Part shown: one piece after another, positions 52,695 to 61,292 of the stretch
Position numbering within the stretch: position 1 is the first letter of the stretch
How the letters are laid out: each line of letters starts with the position of its first letter
DNA from: Hyphomicrobium sp. MC1
GTDB lineage: Bacteria > Pseudomonadota > Alphaproteobacteria > Rhizobiales > Hyphomicrobiaceae
DNA: 64,000 nucleotides
Assembly (NCBI RefSeq): GCF_000253295.1
Contig: NC_015717.1
Span: forward strand, 3,720,001-3,784,000
Direction of reading: 5' to 3'
The notes under the pieces: model-generated
What the model saw: only the letters and a program-made list of their open reading frames with translations
Told to the model about the DNA's origin: nothing
Databases searched by the model: none
Program-made: the position numbers and the translations under genes

Positions 52695-53143
52695 TCGGCG
52701 ACCTCAGAGACCGAAGCTCCTCCAGCCTTGATTATATGCTCGACGCGCGCGAGATAAGATGCGATCGGCCCATCTAACGCCACCATGATATCGCTGGCCT
52801 CGAAGCGAACGCGCCAGTGCAGATTTCCGGCGTGATAGCCCAGCTCTATGGCATCACGAAGCGAGCGCGGCGACAGCCGCATCCAACGTTGCTCTCCGGC
52901 GCGCACGACAATAGCTCTCATCTCGTCGACGTGAAGAACCGCGCCATCGAATAATTTCTCGTCACGCGGTAGCGCAATTGCTATTTCCTCGCCACCTTCC
53001 GTCCGCGCGCGCAACCGATGCCGGTCGAGATCGAGCGTCGAAAGCTCGACGATGTCGATTGATCCTCGATGTGAGAGATCGTGCAATTTCTCCCGCAAAT
53101 ACGGATCGGAACGATCACCAACGACACGATCTATGCGAAGCAT
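52691..53143 (-). CDS. ureE: Urease accessory nickel chaperone UreE
   Basis: This 150-residue protein delivers nickel to UreG. The peptide-binding N-terminal half has DRHRLRARTEGGEEIAIALPRDEKLFDGAVLH, and the metal-binding C-terminal half has YHAGNLHWRVRFEASDI. The His-rich tail seen in some UreE proteins is absent. It overlaps ureF and follows the two small unknown genes. Confidence 0.9.
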   Translation of the reverse strand: MLRIDRVVGDRSDPYLREKLHDLSHRGSIDIVELSTLDLDRHRLRARTEGGEEIAIALPRDEKLFDGAVLHVDEMRAIVVRAGEQRWMRLSPRSLRDAIELGYHAGNLHWRVRFEASDIMVALDGPIASYLARVEHIIKAGGASVSEVAE

Positions 53144-53215
53144 CTGCGCAGCTCCTTCATTGCTGGTCGCGATCTAGCCCCCCTCAACTGAGCGGCTGCA
53201 GCCTTCGTGGACTTT

Positions 53216-53422
53216 TCATTTCTGTTTCTGAAGAAGCGATTGGCGAATGCATTCTTCGACCGGGCCAATCGCCCTTTCGATATCTGATGACGATATTCCT
53301 TGGCGTCGCGCATCTTTTAGACACCTATCTGCCAGCGCCGGAACGTCATCCGGTCCGCCGATACGGTTGACTACGTTCCATCGCAGCCAATCGGTCAGAA
53401 ACTTTGTTATTCTCACCGACAT
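53216..53422 (-). CDS. Small DUF768-like protein
   Basis: This 68-residue soluble protein starts MSVRITKFLTDWLRWNV and contains LADRCLKDARRQGISSSDIE. The pattern resembles DUF768 proteins, short helical proteins frequent in Rhizobiales whose function is unknown. It lies between an unidentified gene and ureE in the array. The family match was made by eye. Confidence 0.5.
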   Translation of the reverse strand: MSVRITKFLTDWLRWNVVNRIGGPDDVPALADRCLKDARRQGISSSDIERAIGPVEECIRQSLLQKQK

Positions 53423-53436
53423 GGGCTTTCAAAAAC

Positions 53437-53757
53437 CTAGATTGCTTTCGCGCGCGCTCCGGCATCGGCCAGCTTCTTAAAAAGGAATATGTGCGCCCCC
53501 TGTGTTTCACCTTCACAGATGCGAACATTAAGCTGCTCCGTCAGATAGCGAAAAACGATCTTCGCCGCGGCGACCGAAAGCGCGGGCTTCCAGAGCCAGA
53601 TGTCTCTCTCACGGTCGACACCCTCACGCTCGAACATCGCGAGCTGAGCGTCGGCGGCACATCCCACCTGCCACTCGTTCGGACGACCTCCAAATTCCTT
53701 AATGTAGCTGAGAAACTCGAATTTGATTTGTTGCGGACTAAAGACCATGGCGCTCAT
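53437..53757 (-). CDS. Unidentified 106-residue protein of the DMFase-urease array
   Basis: The ATG at 53757 overlaps the stop of the Sel1 gene (ATGA). The 106-residue product has no signal peptide or membrane segment. It contains FSPQQIKFEFLSYIKEFGG, the acidic stretch REGVDRERDIWLW, and a basic C-terminus (KKLADAGARAKAI). No family was recognised. Its tight coupling in the array suggests a dedicated role, possibly as a small subunit or regulator. Confidence 0.6.
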   Translation of the reverse strand: MSAMVFSPQQIKFEFLSYIKEFGGRPNEWQVGCAADAQLAMFEREGVDRERDIWLWKPALSVAAAKIVFRYLTEQLNVRICEGETQGAHIFLFKKLADAGARAKAI

Positions 53758-54452
53758 CCTAATCGAGGTTGCAAGCGGGCATGTCGCGAGATCTCGCTCG
53801 TGCGCGACCGCCACGCTTCGACCAATGCAAGACCTTGGCGTTTTTCCTCTGTCGACATTTGGCCGACGAGCGCTTCAAGCGAGTTCAACGCCGTTCCGAC
53901 GCCATGTTGCGCTGCCAGCGAGAGCCACACATAGGCTTCGACGCGATCTTTCGTTACCCCAACGCCGTTCGCATAAAAAAATCCGAGGCGCGCCTGAGAG
54001 GGATAATGGCCTGCCTCGGCCGCCGCCCGATACCATTTGGCTGCGAGCGCATGATCGGCAGGTATGCCGTCACCTTTCGAATACAGCGTAGCCAAGTTGT
54101 ATTGTGCGAAAATATCGCCTTTTTCGGCGGCCTTGGTCAGCCAGCGCACACCCGCCGCCTCGTCGCGCGCCGTTCCCTGTCCCATCGCAAGCATTGCGCC
54201 GAGATTTGTCTGAGCAAGAACGTTACCCGCCTCGGCGCTTTCGCGATAATATTCGACAGCTGTTGGAAGAGATGCGGTAACGCCTTCACCGTTTACGTAC
54301 ATCGCAGCGATCCACGCCTTCGCGTCAGAATTTCCTTGCTCGGCGAGATCCATGAACAGCGCGAACGCTTCCTGATAATCTTCCTTCTCATAGGCAGCTA
54401 CGGCACTTGCGAGCGGTGAGCCATCGTCGATCTCAAACTTCATCGAGAGCAT
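53754..54452 (-). CDS. Sel1-repeat protein
   Basis: This roughly 232-residue protein is built from about five Sel1-like (TPR-type) repeats of 36 residues, with the typical AxxxLGxMYxxGxGVxxD pattern, for example AWIAAMYVNGEGVTA, NLGAMLAMGQGTARD, NLATLYSKGDGIPAD and RLGFFYANGVGVTKD. No signal peptide is present, so it is probably a cytosolic scaffold. The ATG at 54452 has GAGG upstream; it overlaps the Rieske-like gene by 20 bases. Confidence 0.85.
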   Translation of the reverse strand: MLSMKFEIDDGSPLASAVAAYEKEDYQEAFALFMDLAEQGNSDAKAWIAAMYVNGEGVTASLPTAVEYYRESAEAGNVLAQTNLGAMLAMGQGTARDEAAGVRWLTKAAEKGDIFAQYNLATLYSKGDGIPADHALAAKWYRAAAEAGHYPSQARLGFFYANGVGVTKDRVEAYVWLSLAAQHGVGTALNSLEALVGQMSTEEKRQGLALVEAWRSRTSEISRHARLQPRLG

Positions 54453-55551
54453 GTCGGTCAACCTCGTGCGTATTGAAATATTTGTTGCGGATTTCCTGCA
54501 TGGATGCACGCGTGGCTCGCCAAGCAAGCATCCTCTGCATCCAAAGCCCCTGCAGGTCTTGCTGCACCGGGAGGGCCGCGCCGATCGTTTCAGGACGATA
54601 ATTCGTCCCCCAACGGACGATATCCTTATGATCTTTACACGCCCCTACTGCGCGCCGTTCGATCTCCGCAGTCCAGAAGGTCGAATTGCTCTCTTCGACA
54701 GCGCCATAAATGAAATATCGGCAAATCGTTTGTCCAAGCGCCGACTGCTGCAAAACGACGGCGCATGTCTCATTCCCCGCGCGCATCAGCACGAGATTCG
54801 GAAAGAGCCAAGCCACGAGAGCAGCTTTCCCACCGGCGGTGGTTCGTACAAGCAGCCATTCGCCGTCCAAGTTCTCCGTCATCACCTCTCCCGCCGCGAG
54901 GTGCTGCCCCAGAATCTTCCAGTTCGCCGGAAATTCAAGTGTGCCAGAGGACACGCATTGCGTGTCACCGCGAAAGAAGCCGCCGGCTTCCGCAATTTCC
55001 GCAAATACCAAATTTGCGGCTGCAGGATTGACGTCGAGATTGACGAAGACAAGCGGCCCGAGACGCGCAGTGTGGGCCGTCAACAAGCGCTCCGGCTGCG
55101 AGCCGAGATACTGTTCCATTTCCGGCGCGCCTTCACCGAGATCGCCCGCCGCGATGGCCCCGCGATCGCGACTATAGCCGCAGGATGTGAACGAGCATTT
55201 TGTTTTCTTGCCTGTTTGGCACTGGAGCGGAATAGCGCGGCATCCGCCATGCTGCGCCTTGTTGAAGCGCGCTTTCAACTCCTGTCCTACACGTTGGACA
55301 TGAATTCCGTGTATCCCAACGGTAAAAGGCAAGAGATCGCCTTCGCGGGGAATCTCATCTTCCGTCCCGATGCAAATCCAATCGCGCGTCCAAATCATCT
55401 CGTCTTCCAACAGACTGTAGCGAAATGAGCGGAAGACGACGGGCGGCAGTACGCGGGCTTCACCGAAACGCCCGAGCGCATCAGCATAAAATGATTCACT
55501 CGAAAGTTCCTGGCCTTCATCGCGGAAGCCGAGGTCGGGACGATAAAGCAT
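54433..55551 (-). CDS. Degenerate Rieske-type oxygenase homologue
   Basis: This 372-residue protein has the layout of a ring-hydroxylating/Rieske oxygenase alpha subunit, with N-terminal FRSFRYSLLEDEMIWTRDWICIG, a Rieske-like domain (about 70-145) and a START-like catalytic domain. The cluster ligands are altered: the CxH box reads NKAQHGG (Ala 99 in place of Cys, His 101 kept) and the CxxH box reads CSFTSC (Cys 119, Thr 122 in place of His). In the catalytic domain NWKILGQHLAAGEVM lacks the two-His pattern after NWK. A normal [2Fe-2S] cluster and mononuclear iron are therefore unlikely. It lies between the DMFase-like and Sel1 genes. Confidence 0.78.
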   Translation of the reverse strand: MLYRPDLGFRDEGQELSSESFYADALGRFGEARVLPPVVFRSFRYSLLEDEMIWTRDWICIGTEDEIPREGDLLPFTVGIHGIHVQRVGQELKARFNKAQHGGCRAIPLQCQTGKKTKCSFTSCGYSRDRGAIAAGDLGEGAPEMEQYLGSQPERLLTAHTARLGPLVFVNLDVNPAAANLVFAEIAEAGGFFRGDTQCVSSGTLEFPANWKILGQHLAAGEVMTENLDGEWLLVRTTAGGKAALVAWLFPNLVLMRAGNETCAVVLQQSALGQTICRYFIYGAVEESNSTFWTAEIERRAVGACKDHKDIVRWGTNYRPETIGAALPVQQDLQGLWMQRMLAWRATRASMQEIRNKYFNTHEVDRHALDEV

Positions 55552-55587
55552 CCGAGCTGACCCTCATTTCGTCGCAGAGAGAGAAAC

Positions 55588-55616
55588 CGGTGCCCACGGA
55601 CGAGCCGTGGGCACCG
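55588..55616 (-). terminator. Strong stem-loop after the DMFase-like large subunit gene
   Basis: A perfect 12-base stem CGGTGCCCACGG/CCGTGGGCACCG with a 5-base loop lies 14 bases after the stop. The bases after it in the transcript are pyrimidine-rich (TTTCTCTCTCTCT). It probably attenuates transcription into the Rieske-like and urease genes or protects the upstream mRNA. Confidence 0.7.
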
Positions 55617-55630
55617 TCGTCGCCTTGTCT

Positions 55631-58030
55631 TCAGCTTTGAGAGACAAGGGCCGGGGTCTCGTAATCCGCGCGACCGCGATGCTTGATCGCGTTGGCCGGC
55701 GGAGGCGGCAGCGGTCCATCCTGCATGAAGCGGTTCAGAACATTCCCGACGAGCGTCGAGACATTGTTCTTGCCGTTGTTCCAGGGTAGCGAGCCGCAGA
55801 ATGCGATCGATGAGAACGCAAAACATGCGCCGCCATTTGGCGTCTCATGGAAGGCGATGTCTCCGCGGACACGCGGATGCGTCGTGCCATCGAGACCCTG
55901 CTGGTTAAAGCCGAAGTCTTCCATGACGAGCAGGTAGGCCTCGGTATGGCGTCCCGCCGATGTCGCGACTGCAAGCGTGTGCGGAGGCGAGCCGAGCGTG
56001 ACGTCAACGATATCAAGTTCGAGACCGGCGCAGCCGCCGCCGACGAGACCGAAATTACCGATCGGCTCTTCGTACGAGATGCCTTCGAACGCCCACGCAA
56101 CGCGCGGATCGAGACTGTCTGGTGTACGGCTGTAGTAGGTCGAAACGTCGAAGCCTTCGTTCGTCATGCCGACGCCAGCGACCGAATAGAGCGAACGGCC
56201 GCGGAAGCGCCACATGCCGCCAAGCTCGCCCGTACCCTGGTGATAGTACTCGCCGGGTTCCGCACGCCAGGTACGGATGCCGGATTCGCAGCGCCGCATT
56301 TCGGTTATGATACCGCGGCCAACCAAGTTGTAGGCCGGGTGGTATGAGTGCACCCAGTACCACGCGTCGGCGCCCATATACATGAGACGACCGCCACGCT
56401 GCGTATAGTTATGCAGCGCATCGAGCTGGGTGCCCGAGTTGTGCTCTGGATGGGAGCCTGTGATGATGACATTATAGTTCTCAAGGCGAGCGAGCCCGTC
56501 GTACGTCACGTCTTCGTCGGTGATGACGTCGTATTCATAGCCCATCGTCTCCAGCCAATAGATGAGATGAAGATCGGCGGGATACTGCCACGGCGCCTGC
56601 GCGAGGAAGTGATCGTACTTCGGCCGGATCGACAGGATCGGGCGCAGACGGGACGACAGACAGATGCCCGAACCATCGGTGTGCGTATCGTAGATCGACC
56701 CGCCGTATTCGCGATGCTCGGCCAGGAACATGTTCTGATGCTGCATGATCGGAACGCGGTAGACGAACAATTCCGCGCCGCCGGCGTTACAGGCGACGTG
56801 CTCGTTCGCATACGCCATGTAGCTGATCGTCGGCACCATTACGGCGATCTTCGACTGCTCCTTGCCGATCTTCGGAACGACCCAAAAGGGAATGTAATCC
56901 TCGTCGCCTTCGGTCGTCGTGACCTTCAGGGCGTAGAAGCGGCTCTTGATACCGTCCGCCGGAACGTCCCATTCGACATCTGCTTCCCAGCGCGCGTTAT
57001 CGACGTCGTCATCGTGGAAGTGGATCGCGCCGTATTCTTTCTTTGCATACTTCCAATCGAAGTTCTGGCCGCTCCAGTTGTAGCCTGTTAGAGCGCGCGT
57101 CGGACAGTTCACAAGCTGCGCATCGAAGCGATAGGGGCCATTGTCCTTGGCGACGATCGTGTCGATGCCGTCCCAGAAGTCCCAGGCCGCCACGATGGCT
57201 TCCGACAGCGCACCGGTCGGGCCGGAGTTACGCCGTTCGGTGAGGCCCGGCTGGGCGCCGCCCTTCATCTGCTCGATCTCGAAGCGGCTGAGCGCCTTGC
57301 TGCAAATGCGCGGGCTGTCGATCTTGCCGTTGTATTTGCCGGTAAACCAGACGCCGACCGGCAGAGACGACTTCGCCAACGGATCATTGTCAATTTTCTC
57401 GGCGTAGGCAGCCAGCGCAACGGGCGCAGACGTGTGTGCAATGGTTGTGTCAACCGTCGTTTTGACCGGCTCGACCACCGGATCGAGTGCGTAAACGATC
57501 TGCGGCTCGTGATAGAGCACGACTTCGCCGGTCTTGGAATCAAAGCTTGCGGCGACGAAGTGCCAGGCATGATCGCGGATCGGCACGCCCGTCGTGATCT
57601 TATGCTCGTTGATGCGAAGCTCGACGCAGCCCTCCTCGTTGATGAAGAGGCCGTAACCCTTGCCGTCCATCCATTTCGTGACGAGACCCTGCGCACCGTG
57701 TTTCCAGTAGCGCGGATGCGTTTTCGGCGTCGTCGGCCAGATCCAGCATTGCAGCGTGAAGCTCTCGACATGAAACTGCGGAGCGTCCTCGACATAGCCG
57801 TAGGAACCGCCGTGAATAATCTGCTTGCGGCCCTTGTATACGCCGGCGGCCGTCGACTCGATGGGCTTCTCCATAAAGCCCGGACCGCGCGGGTTCGTAT
57901 CGCCATGAATCATCTGGACGACCTCGGCTTTGAATTCCGACGGGCCGTCGCAATTGACATAGAACTTAATCTTATCGCCAGGATGCACGCCGAACTTGTC
58001 AGCATATCCCGTCAGCCTCATGGCACACAT
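55631..58030 (-). CDS. dmfA2: N,N-dimethylformamidase-like large subunit
   Basis: The roughly 799-residue large subunit of a DMFase-like amidohydrolase splits N-substituted formamides such as DMF into formate and amine. Domain order: short N-terminal beta domain (PGDKIKFYVNCDGPSEFKAE, IHGDTNPRGPG), LamG-like domain (about 85-250), and a large catalytic domain. The iron-site regions known from Paracoccus are conserved: SYMAYANE (about 403-410), Tyr in YDTHTDG (447), and Glu in GSHPEH (529), matching its two-Tyr-one-Glu iron centre. The ATG at 58030 follows GGAG. The real substrate could be a related amide or urea. Confidence 0.9.
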   Translation of the reverse strand: MCAMRLTGYADKFGVHPGDKIKFYVNCDGPSEFKAEVVQMIHGDTNPRGPGFMEKPIESTAAGVYKGRKQIIHGGSYGYVEDAPQFHVESFTLQCWIWPTTPKTHPRYWKHGAQGLVTKWMDGKGYGLFINEEGCVELRINEHKITTGVPIRDHAWHFVAASFDSKTGEVVLYHEPQIVYALDPVVEPVKTTVDTTIAHTSAPVALAAYAEKIDNDPLAKSSLPVGVWFTGKYNGKIDSPRICSKALSRFEIEQMKGGAQPGLTERRNSGPTGALSEAIVAAWDFWDGIDTIVAKDNGPYRFDAQLVNCPTRALTGYNWSGQNFDWKYAKKEYGAIHFHDDDVDNARWEADVEWDVPADGIKSRFYALKVTTTEGDEDYIPFWVVPKIGKEQSKIAVMVPTISYMAYANEHVACNAGGAELFVYRVPIMQHQNMFLAEHREYGGSIYDTHTDGSGICLSSRLRPILSIRPKYDHFLAQAPWQYPADLHLIYWLETMGYEYDVITDEDVTYDGLARLENYNVIITGSHPEHNSGTQLDALHNYTQRGGRLMYMGADAWYWVHSYHPAYNLVGRGIITEMRRCESGIRTWRAEPGEYYHQGTGELGGMWRFRGRSLYSVAGVGMTNEGFDVSTYYSRTPDSLDPRVAWAFEGISYEEPIGNFGLVGGGCAGLELDIVDVTLGSPPHTLAVATSAGRHTEAYLLVMEDFGFNQQGLDGTTHPRVRGDIAFHETPNGGACFAFSSIAFCGSLPWNNGKNNVSTLVGNVLNRFMQDGPLPPPPANAIKHRGRADYETPALVSQS

Positions 58031-58053
58031 AATCATTCTCCAGTTTTGACGTT

Positions 58054-58103
58054 CCCTGCCCAAGGCTCCGCCATTCACGTCTTCGACCGAAGACGCAGCA
58101 GGG
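58054..58103 (-). other. Nested stem-loop between the two DMFase-like genes
   Basis: Outer arms CCCTGC (58054-58059) and GCAGGG (58098-58103) enclose an inner palindrome CGTCTTCG-AC-CGAAGACG (58078-58095). It lies in the 128-base gap before the large-subunit start and could set subunit stoichiometry. No T run follows. Confidence 0.55.
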
Positions 58104-58158
58104 ATAGATTTTATTTGCGCAGAAAGGCCCAATCCTTCCCGCCCTCAACGCTGCAGGA

Positions 58159-58599
58159 TCAGGTCACTGGCCAGTTGTCGTCGCGGTGCTTCCAACCTTC
58201 CTCGAAATTTTCCGGATTGCCGGCAGTTTCGGGCAACTCGTCCAGCCGCATGAGGAAGATGTCGTGCTGAATTTCCTGCTCGTCGTCGTAGACCTTGTCG
58301 TTGACGAACACGGGCGGCACGCCGCGAATGCCCGAGAGACGCCCGATGCGCCATTCCTTATCGACCTTGGTGCAGATGACGATCAGCTTGCCTTTCGGCG
58401 ACTCACCGCGCATGCGCAGCAGAACGCGGCGAAGCACAGGATGCTCATGAACGCCGCCAGTGACGACTGTCGTATCGCCGGGCGTTTCGCACTTCAGAAC
58501 AGAAAATCCTGCGACTCCTTTCATGGACTCGACGCATTCCTTGTGCAGGCGGATCAATTCCTCCCGCTCGGGCGTGCCCTTCTTTGGAATTGAGATCAT
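58159..58599 (-). CDS. dmfA1: N,N-dimethylformamidase-like small subunit
   Basis: This 146-residue small subunit pairs with the large subunit. Its C-terminal EIQHDIFLMRLDELPE matches the family pattern (HxVFLRRIEDV in Paracoccus), and KEWRIGRLSGIRGVPPVFVND precedes it. The small subunit of the Paracoccus enzyme is about 130 residues, so the length fits. The ATG at 58599 has GGAG upstream; the longer frame overlaps the stem-loop after urtE. Confidence 0.85.
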   Translation of the reverse strand: MISIPKKGTPEREELIRLHKECVESMKGVAGFSVLKCETPGDTTVVTGGVHEHPVLRRVLLRMRGESPKGKLIVICTKVDKEWRIGRLSGIRGVPPVFVNDKVYDDEQEIQHDIFLMRLDELPETAGNPENFEEGWKHRDDNWPVT

Positions 58600-58641
58600 G
58601 CGGTCTCCGTAAGTTGGTGTTTCGCTTGTCTTCGATCGTGG

Positions 58642-58672
58642 GGCGCCGTTCCGGTCTGTGCGGAACGGTGCC
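58642..58672 (-). other. Stem-loop between urtE and dmfA1
   Basis: A 12-base stem GGCGCCGTTCCG / CGGAACGGTGCC (one G-T wobble) with a 7-base loop lies just after the urtE stop. No T run follows on the transcribed strand, so it is more likely an mRNA-stabilising or processing element than a terminator. Confidence 0.6.
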
Positions 58673-58695
58673 AAATCCCGGCTTCCTTTATTTCG

Positions 58696-59400
58696 CTAAA
58701 TCGTCATGTGCCGCTCGACGAGTTCATCCGTCATTTCGGCGATCGGACCGCGCGCGACGACCCGGCCATTGTCGACCATGACGAACGCGTCTCCGAGTTT
58801 CCGCGCAACCTTGATGTGCTGTTCTGTCAAGATCAGGCTGATACCCAGCTCTTTGTTGAGCATCTTCAGAATTTCACCGATCTCGTGCACGATATTCGGC
58901 TGAATGCCCTCGGTCGGCTCATCGAGAAGCAGGATCTGCGGATCGACAGCCAGCGCTCGGGCGATGGCGAGCTGCTGCTTCTGGCCGCCCGACAGAAGCC
59001 CGGCGCGGCGATCGAGATTTTCGCGAAGATACGGAAAGATCTTGAGACACAGCTCCGGCACGTCGGCAACGTTGTCTTTACGTGCGAACGTACCGAGAAG
59101 AATGTTCTCTCGCACGGTGAAATCCGCGAGAATGCCACGGCCCTGCGGAACGTAGCCGAGACCATACGTTGCGCGGACGTAGGTTGGCTTGGAGCTGATT
59201 TCGTCGCCGTTGATTTTGATCGCACCCGTGGACTTATCGGTCAAGCCCATGATCGTGCGCATCAAGGTGGTTTTGCCGACGCCGTTGCGTCCAAGGACGC
59301 ACACGCATTGCCCCTTCTCCAGATCGAACGAGAAATCTCTGAGGATCGGCGTCGCACCGTAGTACGATGTAACGTTGTTGAGTTCCAAGAGCCTGGTCAT
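58696..59400 (-). CDS. urtE: Urea/short-chain-amide ABC transporter ATPase UrtE-like
   Basis: This 234-residue ATPase belongs to the LivF/UrtE type. Walker A GRNGVGKTT, signature LSGGQKQQLAIAR, Walker B ILLLDEPTEGIQ and the H-loop LTEQH are present. The GYVPQGRGIL sequence is typical of UrtE. It overlaps urtD by four bases. The set probably imports the substrate of the DMFase-like enzyme and urease. Confidence 0.93.
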   Translation of the reverse strand: MTRLLELNNVTSYYGATPILRDFSFDLEKGQCVCVLGRNGVGKTTLMRTIMGLTDKSTGAIKINGDEISSKPTYVRATYGLGYVPQGRGILADFTVRENILLGTFARKDNVADVPELCLKIFPYLRENLDRRAGLLSGGQKQQLAIARALAVDPQILLLDEPTEGIQPNIVHEIGEILKMLNKELGISLILTEQHIKVARKLGDAFVMVDNGRVVARGPIAEMTDELVERHMTI

Positions 59401-60143
59401 GCCGCCTCCTGCTCGCCGAGATAGACATCACGCACGCGTTGATTGGCTTCGATTTCGCTGATGCTGCCCTGTGCCAGAAGCGATCCCATGTGCATGACGG
59501 TTACGACATCGGCGATCTCGCGAACGAAACCCATGTCGTGCTCGACGACGATGAGCGTGGAAGTTTTTCGCAGCTCTTTGAAGATGTGCGCCGTTTTCTC
59601 GATCTCGCCTTCCGTCATGCCGGCGATCGGTTCGTCCATCAGCATGAGCCGGGGCTCCTGCATCAGAACCATGCCGATCTCCAGCCATTGCGTCTCGCCA
59701 TGCGAAAGATTTCCCGCAAGCACATCGAGACGGCGCGCAAGCCCTGCGATCGCTGCGACCTCGTCGAACTTTTTCTTCAGACCAGCCCGACGGAACCTGA
59801 AAAGATTCCTGAACGGATTCGTCTCGCGGCTGTACGCGACTTCCAGATTTTGCCGCACCGTCATGTCCCGAAGCACGGCCGGAACCTGGAATTTCCGGCC
59901 AATTCCAGCACGCGCGATCACATGCTCATCCTCGCCCGTGATATCGTCGCCCACGAAAATGATCTTGCCCGACGTCGGCTTCACGCGGCCCGTAATGAGG
60001 TCGATCGTCGTTGTCTTGCCTGCGCCGTTGGGGCCGACGAGGCAGCAGATGGTCCCTTCGTCGACAGTCATGCTGAAGTCATTGATGACTTTTGTCGTGT
60101 CGAAGCTCTTCGACAGGTTCCTGATTTCCAGAAGTCCGCTCAT
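59397..60143 (-). CDS. urtD: Urea/short-chain-amide ABC transporter ATPase UrtD-like
   Basis: This 248-residue ATPase belongs to the LivG/UrtD type. Walker A GPNGAGKTTT, signature LSHGETQWLEIGM and Walker B LMLMDEPIAGMT are present. The HGE signature variant is typical of UrtD. It overlaps its neighbours on both sides by four bases. Confidence 0.93.
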   Translation of the reverse strand: MSGLLEIRNLSKSFDTTKVINDFSMTVDEGTICCLVGPNGAGKTTTIDLITGRVKPTSGKIIFVGDDITGEDEHVIARAGIGRKFQVPAVLRDMTVRQNLEVAYSRETNPFRNLFRFRRAGLKKKFDEVAAIAGLARRLDVLAGNLSHGETQWLEIGMVLMQEPRLMLMDEPIAGMTEGEIEKTAHIFKELRKTSTLIVVEHDMGFVREIADVVTVMHMGSLLAQGSISEIEANQRVRDVYLGEQEAA

Positions 60144-61249
60144 CGATAGGCCCCCTCTTCGACGCCCATGGCTTCACCCGCGGTATTTGACGAAGGGGTG
60201 GGCCGCGAGCTGAAAAGCCCGAGACCGGCTTCAACGAGACTCGCGAGGCCGTTGGGAAGAAACCGCACGACGACAATGAAGAAGCCGCCGAGGACGAGAA
60301 GCCACGTCGAAAGAAGCGCGTCGCCCAAATAGCTCTGCGCGCCCTGGATTACAAACGCTCCGATCATCGCGCCAATGAGGGAATTGCGGCCACCGATCGC
60401 GGCCCAGATCACCATTGACAGGCTGAAGCCGACGTCGAGCTGTTGGGGAGAAACGTATTGGACGAGCATCACCCAGCAGCACCCTGCGATCGACGCGATC
60501 AAGCCCGAGATCGTATAGATCACAGTCTCGTATCCCGAGACGCTGTAGCCGAGGAAGCGCACGCGTTCGGCATCGTCGCGAATAGCCTGCGTTACGAGGC
60601 CAAACGAACTTTGCGTGAGAAGCTTGGCAACGATGGTGGCACCGCACAGCGCCACGAACACGACCCAGTAGGCTGTGGGGCTGTAGGGGTCGATTTCGTA
60701 GCCGCCGATTTGCAGCGGTGAGGGAGGCGATAATCCGTTGGCACCTCCGGTGTAGGCCTGCTGATCAAGAATGATCGTGTAGAATGCCGACAGCATCGCA
60801 AGCGTCATGATGGTGAAGAATACGCCCGACACGCGGGCTCGAAACATAATGGTTCCGAAAAGCGCACAGAAGAACGTCGGCACCGCAATCGCCAGAAAGA
60901 TTCCGGCCACAGTGCTTTGGAACGGCGCCCAAAACCAAGGAAGATGATCGAGGCTGTTGTTGAGCATGAACGGCGGAATCGGATTTGATTCCGTCTGTGT
61001 CTGCATCTGCATGGTCATTGCCATGCCATAGGCTCCGAGGCCGAACGCGATACCCTGGCCGAGATTAAGAATGCCGCCAAACCCCCAGCAGAGGCTGATC
61101 GAAAGCGCGAGCATGCCGTAGACGCCATAGGTCGCAAGCTGGTTGAGAACGAAACTATCGCTCACAAACAGCGGCACCGCTCCGACGGCCGCGAAGAACA
61201 CGGCATAGGCGATCCACTGCGCCGTCTTGTTATGATAAAGATTGCCCAT
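60140..61249 (-). CDS. urtC: Urea/short-chain-amide ABC transporter permease UrtC-like
   Basis: This 369-residue LivM-type permease has about ten membrane helices and the EAA-like segment GLVTQAIRDDAERVRFLGYSV. LCWGFGGILNLGQGIAFGLGAYG matches UrtC closely. The C-terminus carries an extra roughly 25-residue hydrophilic tail (SSRPTPSSNTAG...). It pairs with urtB. Confidence 0.92.
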   Translation of the reverse strand: MGNLYHNKTAQWIAYAVFFAAVGAVPLFVSDSFVLNQLATYGVYGMLALSISLCWGFGGILNLGQGIAFGLGAYGMAMTMQMQTQTESNPIPPFMLNNSLDHLPWFWAPFQSTVAGIFLAIAVPTFFCALFGTIMFRARVSGVFFTIMTLAMLSAFYTIILDQQAYTGGANGLSPPSPLQIGGYEIDPYSPTAYWVVFVALCGATIVAKLLTQSSFGLVTQAIRDDAERVRFLGYSVSGYETVIYTISGLIASIAGCCWVMLVQYVSPQQLDVGFSLSMVIWAAIGGRNSLIGAMIGAFVIQGAQSYLGDALLSTWLLVLGGFFIVVVRFLPNGLASLVEAGLGLFSSRPTPSSNTAGEAMGVEEGAYR

Positions 61250-61292
61250 GATTTCCGATCCCGTCCTCAGAATGGCCAGCTGATGATCTGCT

